Shown here in pieces: positions 27,053 through 35,033 of a DNA stretch of 38,163 nucleotides (its first letter is position 1; every line of letters begins with the position of its first letter). Origin of the DNA: Rubrivivax sp. (GTDB taxonomy: Bacteria > Pseudomonadota > Gammaproteobacteria > Burkholderiales > Burkholderiaceae_C); NCBI GenBank assembly GCA_021298085.1, contig JAJTDE010000028.1, positions 1 to 38,163 on the forward strand, written 5' to 3'. The notes under the pieces were generated by a model, which saw nothing but the letters and a program-made list of their open reading frames with translations, made no database searches and had not been told where the DNA came from. Position numbers and translations under genes: made by a program.

Positions 27053-27541
27053 ATGAAAACCGCCCACTCCCTGCGCCTTGCCCCCTTGCACGCCCGCGCA
27101 CTGGCGCTTGCGCTGCTGGTGGCCGCCACGGGCCTGACCTTCAGCTCTCTGGCCCATGCTCACAAGCGTGGATCGGGCATGTCGGTCGAAGCCACAGCCC
27201 CCAAGACACTGAAGCCTGGCGAGACGGGCACCTTGACGCTGAAGCTGAGCCAGGTGACGGCTGCCGACGGCGCCTCGGTCGAGGTTCGCAACCCGGCGAC
27301 GGGCCAGGTCCTCTACAGCAGCCGGCTCAACCGCGGCGAGTCGCGCACCGTGAGCGTGGACATCGCCGGGACGAGTGAGGGCATGCAGTACCTGGACATC
27401 CTCACCCGCCAAGGCACTGGCGCCTCGGTGCAATCGGTGGCGGTGTCAGTGGGCGGTGCCCGGCCCGTGCTCAAGCGCGAGGGTCAGCTGAAGGTGACGC
27501 CCAGCGGTGAGGCCGTGGTCTCGCTGCCCGCCAAACCCTGA
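27053..27541 (+). CDS. Small exported protein of unknown function
   Basis: A 162-residue protein with a Sec signal peptide ending in SSLAHA (cleavage before HKRGSG by inference). The mature part is a beta-rich module of about 120 residues (KTLKPGETGTLTLKLSQVTA; ASVEVRNPATGQVLYSS; SRTVSVDIAGTSEGMQYLDI) with the look of an Ig-like or cohesin-like fold and no Cys. I do not recognise a family. It starts 11 bp after the metalloprotease stop with AGGA at 27042-27045, so both are probably expressed and act together at the cell surface. Confidence 0.75.
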   Translation: MKTAHSLRLAPLHARALALALLVAATGLTFSSLAHAHKRGSGMSVEATAPKTLKPGETGTLTLKLSQVTAADGASVEVRNPATGQVLYSSRLNRGESRTVSVDIAGTSEGMQYLDILTRQGTGASVQSVAVSVGGARPVLKREGQLKVTPSGEAVVSLPAKP

Positions 27542-27569
27542 GGCCGGCCCCTGCGGCGGCCCTACCCAG

Positions 27570-27604
27570 CAGCCACCCCCACGGCCGCCTCGCTGTGGTG
27601 GCTG
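27570..27604. terminator. Hairpin between convergent genes
   Basis: CAGCCACC (27570-27577) and GGTGGCTG (27597-27604) form a perfect 8-bp stem with a 19-base loop, in the 71-base gap between the exported protein and the convergent MFS gene. No T-run is present. Confidence 0.4.
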
Positions 27605-27612
27605 GCCCGGTT

Positions 27613-28812
27613 CTAGCCCGGCGGCACCGGCCGGCGCACCCCCATGAAGGCCAGCGCCGACAACGCGCCCAGCCCGGCCATCATCAGGACCGCCTGCGCA
27701 TAACCCGGCAGCCACAGCAGCGCCACCGCGACCAGCACCGGCCCCATCGACCTCAGCACCAGGCTGACGCCCGACATGGCGCCGCCGATGCGCCCCACAT
27801 GGGCCCGGCCGAACAGTTCGGGCACCAGGGCTCCCCGCACGATGGTCACCAGCCCGTTGGCCACGCCGTAGATCCAGGCCCACAGCACCAGCGTGGACGT
27901 CTGCTCTCCCCAGGCCAGCAGCAGCATCGAGCCCGTCATCAGCCACAACACGGCCACGCCCAGGCCGTGCAAGGGCACGCCACTGCCAAACCGCGACACC
28001 AGCCAGCGGCCGGCCACCTGCGCTGGCCCCACCCACACCAGCACACCCAGGGCCTGGGTCTCCGACAGGCCCTTGGCCGCCATCAGCGGCACGGCATGTG
28101 CCCACAGCGCGGCCATCACCACCGCGTAGGCGGCAAAGCTGGCCGTCAGCAGCCAGAAGGCCTGGGTGCGCACCGCCTGCGACAAGTTCAGCGACACCGC
28201 TTCGCCGGCACTGGCCGGCGCAGGCGAGCCGTATTCGCCCCGCAAGGCCCAGGCATGCAGCGGCAGCATGGCCAGCAGCATCAACGCCGACAGCGCCGCC
28301 AAGGCCCCGCGCCAGCCCAGGTGCTCGATCAGCAGCGCCACCACCGGGAACGACACCGTGCTGGCCAGACCACCCACCAGCGTGACGGTGGTGATGCCAC
28401 GTCGATAGTCCTGCGGGAAGCGGCGCGTGATGACGTTGAAGACCGGCTCATACAGGGTGGCCGCCGACGCCAGCCCCAGCAGCACCCAGGCCAGGTAATA
28501 CACCCAGGGCTCATGGGCCTGGGACCACAGCCCGAAACCCAGCCCGGCACACAGGCAGCCGCCCGACATCAGCCAGCGCGCCTGGCCGCGGTCGACCAGC
28601 GCGCCGGCCGCATAGGTGGCCAGGCCCCACACCAGCAGGCCCAGCGTATTGGCCCCCATCACCAGCGGCTTGCTCCAGCCCGTCTCGGCCATCATTGGCA
28701 GCACAAACGAGGTGAAGCCGTAGTAGACCGTCGCCCAGCTGATGATCTGCCCCAGGGACAACGCGGCGATCAGCGGCGAGTAGGGCAGCCCGGCGGGTTG
28801 GGTGCGCAACAT
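27613..28812 (-). CDS. Major facilitator superfamily transporter
   Basis: A 399-residue inner-membrane protein with about 12 hydrophobic segments, the first at SPLIAALSLGQIISWATVYYG. The cytoplasmic loop after segment 2 has GALVDRGQARWLMSGG, the MFS motif A region, and ITRRFPQDYRRGITTVTLVGG follows segment 4. The substrate is unknown. The start is ATG 28812 (MLRTQPAG); a GTG at 28818 is an alternative and the frame is open to 28914. It diverges from the acyl-CoA dehydrogenase operon, so an organic acid linked to that pathway is possible but not shown. Confidence 0.88.
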   Translation of the reverse strand: MLRTQPAGLPYSPLIAALSLGQIISWATVYYGFTSFVLPMMAETGWSKPLVMGANTLGLLVWGLATYAAGALVDRGQARWLMSGGCLCAGLGFGLWSQAHEPWVYYLAWVLLGLASAATLYEPVFNVITRRFPQDYRRGITTVTLVGGLASTVSFPVVALLIEHLGWRGALAALSALMLLAMLPLHAWALRGEYGSPAPASAGEAVSLNLSQAVRTQAFWLLTASFAAYAVVMAALWAHAVPLMAAKGLSETQALGVLVWVGPAQVAGRWLVSRFGSGVPLHGLGVAVLWLMTGSMLLLAWGEQTSTLVLWAWIYGVANGLVTIVRGALVPELFGRAHVGRIGGAMSGVSLVLRSMGPVLVAVALLWLPGYAQAVLMMAGLGALSALAFMGVRRPVPPG

Positions 28813-28824
28813 CGCCACGATTGT

Positions 28825-28838
28825 CAGGGGTGTCCCTG
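28825..28838. promoter_or_regulatory. Inverted repeat in the MFS / acyl-CoA dehydrogenase divergent region
   Basis: CAGGG-GTGT-CCCTG, a 5-bp inverted repeat, lies 13 bp before the MFS start in the 104-base divergent gap. It may be an operator; the regulator is unknown. Confidence 0.3.
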
Positions 28839-28916
28839 GCCCGACAGCCGGACGCCGCACGGGCGTGCTAAAACCCAGGCCGTTTCGGGGCCGGCCCGCG
28901 CACTGGAGAGACACCG

Positions 28917-30098
28917 ATGGACCTGAACTTCACGCCAGAACAGCACGCTTTCCGCCAGATGGTGCGCGAATGGGTGGCCGCCAACCTGCCGGCCGACATC
29001 AGCCACAAGGTGCACAACGCCCTGCGCCTGTCGCGCGACGACCTGCAGCGCTGGGCCAAGATCCTGGGCGCCAAGGGCTGGCTGGGTTGGGGTTGGCCAG
29101 AGCGCTTTGGCGGGCCCGGCTGGGACGCCGTGCAGCGCCACCTCTTCGAAGAGGAATGTGCACTGGCCGGTGCGCCGCGGGTGGTGCCTTTCGGGCCCAT
29201 CATGGTGGCGCCGGTCATCATGGCCTTTGGCACCCCTGAGCAGCAGCAGCGCTTCCTGCCCGGCATCGCCAGCGGCGAGGTCTGGTGGAGCCAGGGCTAC
29301 AGCGAACCCGGCTCCGGCTCTGACCTGGCCTCGCTCAAGACCCGTGCCGAGCGCCGCGGCGACCACTATGTCGTCAATGGCCAGAAAACCTGGACCACCC
29401 TCGCGCAGTACGGCGAGTGGATCTTCTGCCTGGTGCGCACCAGCACCGAGGGCAAGCCTCAGACCGGCATCAGCTTCCTGCTGATCGACATGAAGAGCCC
29501 GGGCGTGACGGTCAGGCCCATCGTGCTGCTCGACGGCGAGCCCGAGGTCAACGAGGTCTTCTTCGACAACGTCCAGGTGCCGGTGGAAAACCTGGTGGGC
29601 GAGGAGAACAAGGGCTGGACCTACGCCAAGTATCTGCTGAGCCACGAACGCACCAACATCGCCGACGTCAACCGCGCCAAGCGCGAGCTGGAACGCCTCA
29701 AGCGCATCGCCAAGGCCGAAGGGGTGTGGGACGACGCCCGCTTCCGCGACCAGATCGCGCTGCTGGAAGTGGACATCGTGGCGCTGGAGATGATGGTGCT
29801 GCGGGTGCTCAGCGCGGAAAGCAGCGGCAAGCAGAGCCTGGACGTGGCCGGCCTGCTGAAGATCCGCGGCAGCGAGATCCAGCAGCGCTACACCGAGCTG
29901 ATGATGCTGGCCGCCGGGCCCTTCAGCCAGCCCTTCATCGACGAGGCGCTGGAAGCCGGCTGGCAGGGCGACCACGTCGGCGCGGCGCACTGTGCACCGC
30001 TGGCAGGCACCTACTTCAACTACCGCAAGACGACCATCTACGGCGGCTCCAACGAGGTGCAGCGCAATATCGTTTCTTCCACCGTGCTGGGGGCCTGA
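28917..30098 (+). CDS. Acyl-CoA dehydrogenase, large subunit of pimeloyl-CoA dehydrogenase type
   Basis: A 393-residue FAD enzyme. The signature region WWSQGYSEPGSGSDL, then VVNGQKTWTTLAQ and EENKGWTYAKYLLSHERT, and the end YGGSNEVQRNIV match the PimC (large) subunit of pimeloyl-CoA dehydrogenase. That enzyme oxidises medium-chain dicarboxyl-CoA thioesters, from memory of the Rhodopseudomonas pim operon. The start MDLNFTPEQHAFR is the normal N-terminus and GGAGAGA precedes it. It is first in a rightward run with its partner subunit 2 bp later. The natural acyl substrate is not certain. Confidence 0.9.
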   Translation: MDLNFTPEQHAFRQMVREWVAANLPADISHKVHNALRLSRDDLQRWAKILGAKGWLGWGWPERFGGPGWDAVQRHLFEEECALAGAPRVVPFGPIMVAPVIMAFGTPEQQQRFLPGIASGEVWWSQGYSEPGSGSDLASLKTRAERRGDHYVVNGQKTWTTLAQYGEWIFCLVRTSTEGKPQTGISFLLIDMKSPGVTVRPIVLLDGEPEVNEVFFDNVQVPVENLVGEENKGWTYAKYLLSHERTNIADVNRAKRELERLKRIAKAEGVWDDARFRDQIALLEVDIVALEMMVLRVLSAESSGKQSLDVAGLLKIRGSEIQQRYTELMMLAAGPFSQPFIDEALEAGWQGDHVGAAHCAPLAGTYFNYRKTTIYGGSNEVQRNIVSSTVLGA

Positions 30099-30100
30099 GC

Positions 30101-31210
30101 ATGAACTTCGACTTCTCCGACGACCAGACATCGCTGCGCGAAGCGGTCAGCCGCTGGGTGGACAAGGGTTTTGCCTTCGAGCGCCGCCACGCGCTGACCA
30201 AGGCGGGGGGCTTTTCGCGCGAGGTCTATGCCGAACTGGCCGAGCTGGGGCTGGCCGGGCTGGTGATCGACCCGGCGCACGACGGCATGGGCTTTGGCCC
30301 GGTCGAGGCCATGGTGGTGATGGAGGAGCTGGGCAAGGGTCTGGTGCATGCTCCATACGCTGCCGCGGCGCTGGTCGCACCCAGCATCCTGGCCACGGGC
30401 CCGGCCGAGCTGCAGGCCGCCTGGCTGCCGCGCATGGCCACCGGCGAGGCGCTGGTGGTGCTGGCCCACCAAGAACGAGCGGCCCGCTACCGCACCGAGC
30501 AAGTGGCGACGCGTGCGGCCGAGACACCCGAGGGCTGGCGGCTGGACGGCCACAAGTCGGTGGTCCCGGCCGCCGACGAGGCCGACGCCTTCATCGTGCC
30601 GGCCCACAGCGCCCATGGCATCCGCCTGTTCCTGGTGGAGCGTGCCGCGGCGCAGGTGCGCGGCTACCCCACACAGGACGGCGCCCGCGCGGGCGAGGTG
30701 GCGCTGAGCCAGGCGCCGGCCCAGCTGATCACGGCCGATGGCCTGCTGGTGCTGGAACGCGCCATCGACATCGGCATCGCGGCCAGCTGTGCCGAGGGCG
30801 TGGGCCTGATGGAACGCCTGACGGCCATGACCGCCGATTACCTCAACACCCGCAAGCAGTTTGGCGTGGCGCTGTCGAGCTTTCAGGCGCTGCGGCACCG
30901 CTTGGCCGACGTGAAGATGCAGCTGGAACTGGCGCGCTCGATGAGCTACTTCGCGAGCATGAAGCTGGGCGAAGCTGCGGCCGTGCGCCGCCGCGCCTTG
31001 AGCCAGGCCAAGGTGCAGCTCGGCCAGAGCATGCGCTTTGTCGGCCAGCAGTGTGTGCAGCTGCACGGCGGCATCGGCGTCACCGACGAATACGCCGGCA
31101 GCCATTACTTCAAGCGCTTGACGATGCTGGAGATGGCCTACGGCGACACCCAGCATCACCTGGGTGAAGTCTCCTCGCGCATGCTGGACACCGCCGGGGT
31201 GTTTGCCTGA
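30101..31210 (+). CDS. Acyl-CoA dehydrogenase, small subunit of pimeloyl-CoA dehydrogenase type
   Basis: A 369-residue acyl-CoA dehydrogenase paralogue resembling PimD. It begins MNFDFSDDQTSLREAV, has EAMVVMEELGKGLVHAPY and RGYPTQDGARAGEV in the middle, and VQLHGGIGVTDEYAGSHYFKR near the end. The usual SEPG-type signature of the large subunit is replaced by VLAHQERAARY, as in other small subunits. It starts 2 bp after the large-subunit stop, so the two probably form a heteromeric enzyme passing electrons to electron-transfer flavoprotein (not encoded here). Confidence 0.9.
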   Translation: MNFDFSDDQTSLREAVSRWVDKGFAFERRHALTKAGGFSREVYAELAELGLAGLVIDPAHDGMGFGPVEAMVVMEELGKGLVHAPYAAAALVAPSILATGPAELQAAWLPRMATGEALVVLAHQERAARYRTEQVATRAAETPEGWRLDGHKSVVPAADEADAFIVPAHSAHGIRLFLVERAAAQVRGYPTQDGARAGEVALSQAPAQLITADGLLVLERAIDIGIAASCAEGVGLMERLTAMTADYLNTRKQFGVALSSFQALRHRLADVKMQLELARSMSYFASMKLGEAAAVRRRALSQAKVQLGQSMRFVGQQCVQLHGGIGVTDEYAGSHYFKRLTMLEMAYGDTQHHLGEVSSRMLDTAGVFA

Positions 31211-32313
31211 GCGCGTTCGCCCTGCCCTTCGACGGCGCACTGACCGACATCGCCGGTGTGCGGGTTGGTCACTGGACGTGCGCGCAGCGCCCGACGGGCT
31301 GTACCGTGGTGCTGCTCGATGGTGACGCGGCGGCCGACGGTGCGGTGGCCGGTGTGGCCCAGCGCGGCGGCGCGCCCGGCACGCGGGAAACCGACCTGCT
31401 TCGCCCGGAAAACGCCGTCGAGCGCGTGCATGCCGTGCTGCTGACGGGCGGCAGCGCCTTTGGCCTGGACGCGGCGGGTGGCGTGATGCGCTGGCTGGAA
31501 GCCCGGGGCCGCGGCTTGCGCGTCGGCCCCCCTGAGCGTCAACCGGCCATCCGGGTGCCCATCGTGCCGGCAGCCGTGCTGTTTGACCTGTTTGTGGGCG
31601 ACCACCGGCTGCCGGGCGCCAGGCCTGATGCCGACGCGGGCTGGGCGGCCTGCGAGGCGGCGGGTGTGCAGGCGCCCGCCGAAGGCAATGTGGGCGCCGG
31701 TGCCGGCGCCACCGTGGGCAAGTTGCTGGGCTGGCGGCGGGCCATGAAAGGCGGCATCGGCCAGGCCTCGCTGCGGGTCGGGCCCATCACCGTGGCCGCG
31801 ATGGTGGCCGCCAACCCGATCGGCGACGTCCGGGACGCCCAGGGCCAACTGCTGGCCGGTGCCCGGCTGAGTGACGATGGCCTGCAACTGGCCGACCTCG
31901 ACGCCTGCCTGCGCCGGGGCGACCACGGCCTGGCGCCACCCCTGGCCAGCCCGGCCGCCCACGCCGCCGCCGCCGAGAACACGCCTGGCGCGGCCACCAC
32001 CATCGGCATCGTGGCCACGAATGCCCGGCTGACCAAGGCGCAGTGCACGCAGTTGGCCTCGCTGGCGCATGCCGGCCTGGCGCGCGCCATCAGCCCGTTG
32101 ACACCCCACGACGGCGACACGCTGTTTGCGCTGTCGGTACCGGGCAATGGCCCGCCCGGCGCCAACGGCCCGTCGGCCGCCCTGCCGCTGCTGGGCGCCT
32201 GGGCGGCCGACTGTGTCGCCCGTGCCATCCGCCGGGCGGTGCTGCAGGCGCAGGGCCTTCAGCAACCTTTTCTGCCCAGCGCCGCCGATGTGCCTGCGGG
32301 AGCCCGACGATGA
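31207..32313 (+). CDS. P1-family (S58, DmpA-like) self-cleaving aminopeptidase, probable CTG start
   Basis: An N-terminal-nucleophile peptidase of the DmpA/BapA family, which cleaves itself and acts on short or beta-peptides. Motifs: GGSAFGLDAAGGVMRWLE, PAEGNVGAGAGATVGK, MKGGIGQAS and TTIGIVATNARLTK, whose first Thr is the likely nucleophile after self-cleavage. The family's first strand, here ALTDIAGVRVGHW, is encoded upstream of the first ordinary start (GTG 31258). Between the in-frame stop at 31165 and 31258 there is no ATG, GTG or TTG. The CTG at 31207 overlaps the stop of the previous gene (CTGA) and has GGGGTG just upstream, so it is the best start. The natural substrate is unknown. 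Confidence 0.85.
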   Translation: MSAFALPFDGALTDIAGVRVGHWTCAQRPTGCTVVLLDGDAAADGAVAGVAQRGGAPGTRETDLLRPENAVERVHAVLLTGGSAFGLDAAGGVMRWLEARGRGLRVGPPERQPAIRVPIVPAAVLFDLFVGDHRLPGARPDADAGWAACEAAGVQAPAEGNVGAGAGATVGKLLGWRRAMKGGIGQASLRVGPITVAAMVAANPIGDVRDAQGQLLAGARLSDDGLQLADLDACLRRGDHGLAPPLASPAAHAAAAENTPGAATTIGIVATNARLTKAQCTQLASLAHAGLARAISPLTPHDGDTLFALSVPGNGPPGANGPSAALPLLGAWAADCVARAIRRAVLQAQGLQQPFLPSAADVPAGARR

Positions 32314-33002
32314 AACTCGCGCAGGTGCTGTTCAGCCAGGGCTTTGGTTCCCGCCGCGAGTGTGCGGCGCGCATCCTCGATGGCCGTGTCACGGTGGGCG
32401 GTCGCGTCTGTGACGACCCGGACGAAGACATGGCGCTGGAAGGCCTGGTCTTCGAGGTCGATGGCCGGCCCTGGCCTTACCACGCCAAGGCGCTGCTGAT
32501 GCTCAACAAGCCAGCCGGCTACGAATGCAGCCTGAAGCCGCGCCACCACCCCAGCGTGCTGAGTCTGATGCCCTTGCCGCTGCGCAACCGCGGCATCCAG
32601 CCCGTCGGGCGGCTGGACGAAGACACCACTGGGCTGCTGCTGCTGACCGATGACGGCAGCCTGATCCACCGGCTGACCTCCCCCAAGCACCACGTGCCCA
32701 AGATCTACGACGTGGTCTGCAAGCACCCCGTGGACGGCACCCAGCACGCCGCGCTGCTGGCCGGCGTGGTGCTGGACGACGACCCGACCCCGGTGGCGGC
32801 CGTGGCCGTGGAGACCACCGGCACCCACAGCCTTCGGCTGACCCTGATGCAGGGGCGCTACCACCAGGTCAAGCGCATGATGGCCGCGGTGGGCAACCGG
32901 GTGGAGACGCTTCACCGCAGCGGCATGGGCCCACTGCGCCTGCCCGATGACCTTCCCGTCGGCGAGTGGCGCTGGCTGGACGCCGGCATGGCCTGGCGCT
33001 GA
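32310..33002 (+). CDS. rsuA: RsuA-type 16S rRNA pseudouridine synthase
   Basis: A 230-residue enzyme. An N-terminal S4 RNA-binding domain (residues 1-50, MKLAQVLFSQGFGSRREC) precedes the catalytic domain with GRLDEDTTGLLLLT, where Asp103 is the catalytic Asp, and LMQGRYHQVKRMMAAVGN near the end. RsuA modifies U516 of 16S rRNA. The relatives RluB/E/F share this layout, so the exact target is an inference from overall size and N-terminus. Its start overlaps the peptidase stop (ATGA at 32310-32313). Confidence 0.88.
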   Translation: MKLAQVLFSQGFGSRRECAARILDGRVTVGGRVCDDPDEDMALEGLVFEVDGRPWPYHAKALLMLNKPAGYECSLKPRHHPSVLSLMPLPLRNRGIQPVGRLDEDTTGLLLLTDDGSLIHRLTSPKHHVPKIYDVVCKHPVDGTQHAALLAGVVLDDDPTPVAAVAVETTGTHSLRLTLMQGRYHQVKRMMAAVGNRVETLHRSGMGPLRLPDDLPVGEWRWLDAGMAWR

Positions 33003-33029
33003 GCAGCGCCCCGCCGATAATCAGGCCCC

Positions 33030-34004
33030 ATGCACGTCTTTGGCGGACTCTCCCGCGCCCGCGCCTGGGCCCATGACGGCCCTGGCTGCGCGGTGACCAT
33101 CGGCAACTTTGACGGTGTGCACCGCGGCCATCAGGCGATGCTGGCGCTGCTGACGGGCGAGGCCCGTCAGCGTGGCCTGCGCAGCGTGGTGCTCAGCTTC
33201 GAACCCCACCCCCGGGACTTCTTCGCACGGCGACTGGCCAAGCCGGAGATCGCCCCCGCCCGGGTCGCCACGGTACGCGACGCCGCGCTGGCACTGGCCC
33301 GCTGTGGCGCCGATGCGCTGGTGATCCTGCGCTTCGACCAACGCCTGGCCAGCCTGGCCCCGCAGGCCTTCATCGACGACATCCTGCTGGCCGGCCTGAA
33401 CAGCCGCTACGTGCTGGTGGGCGACGACTTCCGCTTTGGTGCGCAGCGTGCGGGTGATTACGCCATGCTCGACGCCGCGGGCCTGACGGCCGGCTTCGAC
33501 GTCGCCCGCATGATGAGCTATGAGGTGCATGGCCTGCGGGTCTCCAGCTCGGCGGTGCGCGAGGCACTGGCCGCGGGTGACATGGCCCGCGCCGCCAGCC
33601 TGCTGGGCCGGCCCTATGCGGTGACGGCGCGTGTGCAGCATGGGCGCAAGCTGGGGCGCGAACTGGGCTTTCGAACGCTCAACCAACGCTTCCCCCACAC
33701 GCGCCCGGCCGCGATGGGCATCTTTGTCTCCAGCGTCGTGGGCCTGCACGCGCAGCCGCTCGCGGCGGTATCCAGCCTGGGGGTCAGGCCGACGGTGGAA
33801 GACGCCGGACGCGTGCTGCTGGAGACCCACGTCCTGGACTGGCCTGCTGGCTTGGCCATTGACGCCGGCTACGGGCAGTGTGTGCGCGTCGAGCTGCTGC
33901 ACAAGCTGCACGACGAGCGACGCTACGACTCACTGGAGGCGCTGCGCGAGGGCATCGCCCAGGATACGGAAGACGCCCGCGCCTGGCACGCCGGCCGGGG
34001 CTGA
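33030..34004 (+). CDS. ribF: Bifunctional riboflavin kinase / FAD synthetase
   Basis: A 324-residue enzyme making FMN and FAD. The N-terminal nucleotidyltransferase has TIGNFDGVHRGHQ (HxGH-type) and SSSAVREAL; the C-terminal flavokinase starts near residue 185 at RPYAVTARVQHG. The usual Pro of the flavokinase PTxN motif is Arg here (GFRTLN), a variation whose effect is unknown. It begins 27 bp after rsuA. In most proteobacteria ileS follows directly; here two outer-membrane protein genes on the other strand intervene. Confidence 0.95.
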   Translation: MHVFGGLSRARAWAHDGPGCAVTIGNFDGVHRGHQAMLALLTGEARQRGLRSVVLSFEPHPRDFFARRLAKPEIAPARVATVRDAALALARCGADALVILRFDQRLASLAPQAFIDDILLAGLNSRYVLVGDDFRFGAQRAGDYAMLDAAGLTAGFDVARMMSYEVHGLRVSSSAVREALAAGDMARAASLLGRPYAVTARVQHGRKLGRELGFRTLNQRFPHTRPAAMGIFVSSVVGLHAQPLAAVSSLGVRPTVEDAGRVLLETHVLDWPAGLAIDAGYGQCVRVELLHKLHDERRYDSLEALREGIAQDTEDARAWHAGRG

Positions 34005-34022
34005 GGGCGCCGGCCCGGCGGC

Positions 34023-34916
34023 TCAGAAGCGCCAGACCAGCCCTGCACTGGCGGTCATGCCGCCGTCTTCAACGGAGAGCGGGCTGTCGGCGGCCAGGCC
34101 CACCTCGCGCGAATAGCCCAGGCCCACAAAGCCCGCCCACCGTGGCCCGAAGGCCGCGCGCCAGGTGCCCCCGATCCTGACGCCACGCACGCCCGCGCCC
34201 GGCTCGTACACCGGCTTGCCGCTGCGCGCCGACTGTTCGGCCGTGACGCCGTGCCAGGTGCGGTTGAAGCTGCGGCTGCCAAAGCCGACACCCGCGGTGG
34301 TGCTCCACGAGGACTCGGGCCCCAGCGGCCAGGTGTGGGTAAGGGTCAGGTCGGCCTCGGATCCAGGCACCTTGCCCAGCACGTCGAAGGCCACCAGGCC
34401 GCGCACCTGCCAGCGCGGTGCCGGGTTCCAGCGCGCCGACACCCGACCCTGGATGGTGCTGGGGATGCTGCCCATGCCCAGCAGGTCCACACTCTCGGTT
34501 TCGCCGCGGCCGCTCTCGCGGCGCAGCCCGACGCTCCAGCGCAGCGCCTCGCTGCCGCCACCCAGCCGAGCGCCCAGGCCGCCGTCCACCGCGTCACGGC
34601 GCGCCGTGGAAAACCCGCCTGAACTGGCCAGCGTGAAACGGCCCCAGCGGAGAAAACCAGCGGGCCGCAGCCCGGTGCTGCGGTCGGCGGCGCCGGCAAA
34701 CTCGGGCCGGTTGGTGACCACGACACCGATGGCACCTTCCCAGCGGCGCGAGGCCTCTGACGACTCGGCCGAGGGCTCGGCAGCCTGAGCGGGCAGCGCC
34801 TGGCCGCCGACGGCCACCGGCGTGGCCGCACGCGCCGACGTGACCGGCCACAGCAGGCAACCGACCACGGCGCATGCGCCAGCGGACACAACGGGGCGAA
34901 GGTGGGCAAGGTCCAT
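34023..34916 (-). CDS. MipA/OmpV-family outer-membrane protein (copy 1)
   Basis: A 297-residue predicted beta-barrel. The signal peptide ends around SARA; the mature part begins with an acidic, Ser-rich stretch, then EGAIGVVVTNRPEFAGA, PAGFLRWGRFTLASSGGFST and WHGVTAEQSARSGKPVY. It ends in aromatic Phe (LVWRF), as outer-membrane barrels do for BAM recognition. The family includes MltA-interacting MipA and OmpV porin-like proteins. The start at 34916 gives a normal signal peptide; no start here has a strong ribosome site (ATG 34964 and TTG 34982 are alternatives). It is 117 bp downstream of a clear paralogue on the same strand. Confidence 0.8.
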   Translation of the reverse strand: MDLAHLRPVVSAGACAVVGCLLWPVTSARAATPVAVGGQALPAQAAEPSAESSEASRRWEGAIGVVVTNRPEFAGAADRSTGLRPAGFLRWGRFTLASSGGFSTARRDAVDGGLGARLGGGSEALRWSVGLRRESGRGETESVDLLGMGSIPSTIQGRVSARWNPAPRWQVRGLVAFDVLGKVPGSEADLTLTHTWPLGPESSWSTTAGVGFGSRSFNRTWHGVTAEQSARSGKPVYEPGAGVRGVRIGGTWRAAFGPRWAGFVGLGYSREVGLAADSPLSVEDGGMTASAGLVWRF

Positions 34917-35033
34917 GCGGTGTGGCCGGACGAAGGCCGGCGCCAGGGCAGTCGGAGCCGCCATTGTCGACAACCGAGTCAACCCCGCGTCGTGCAGGGT
35001 CCGCGACGTCCTGGCCCGCCCCTGGCGAGGCCT

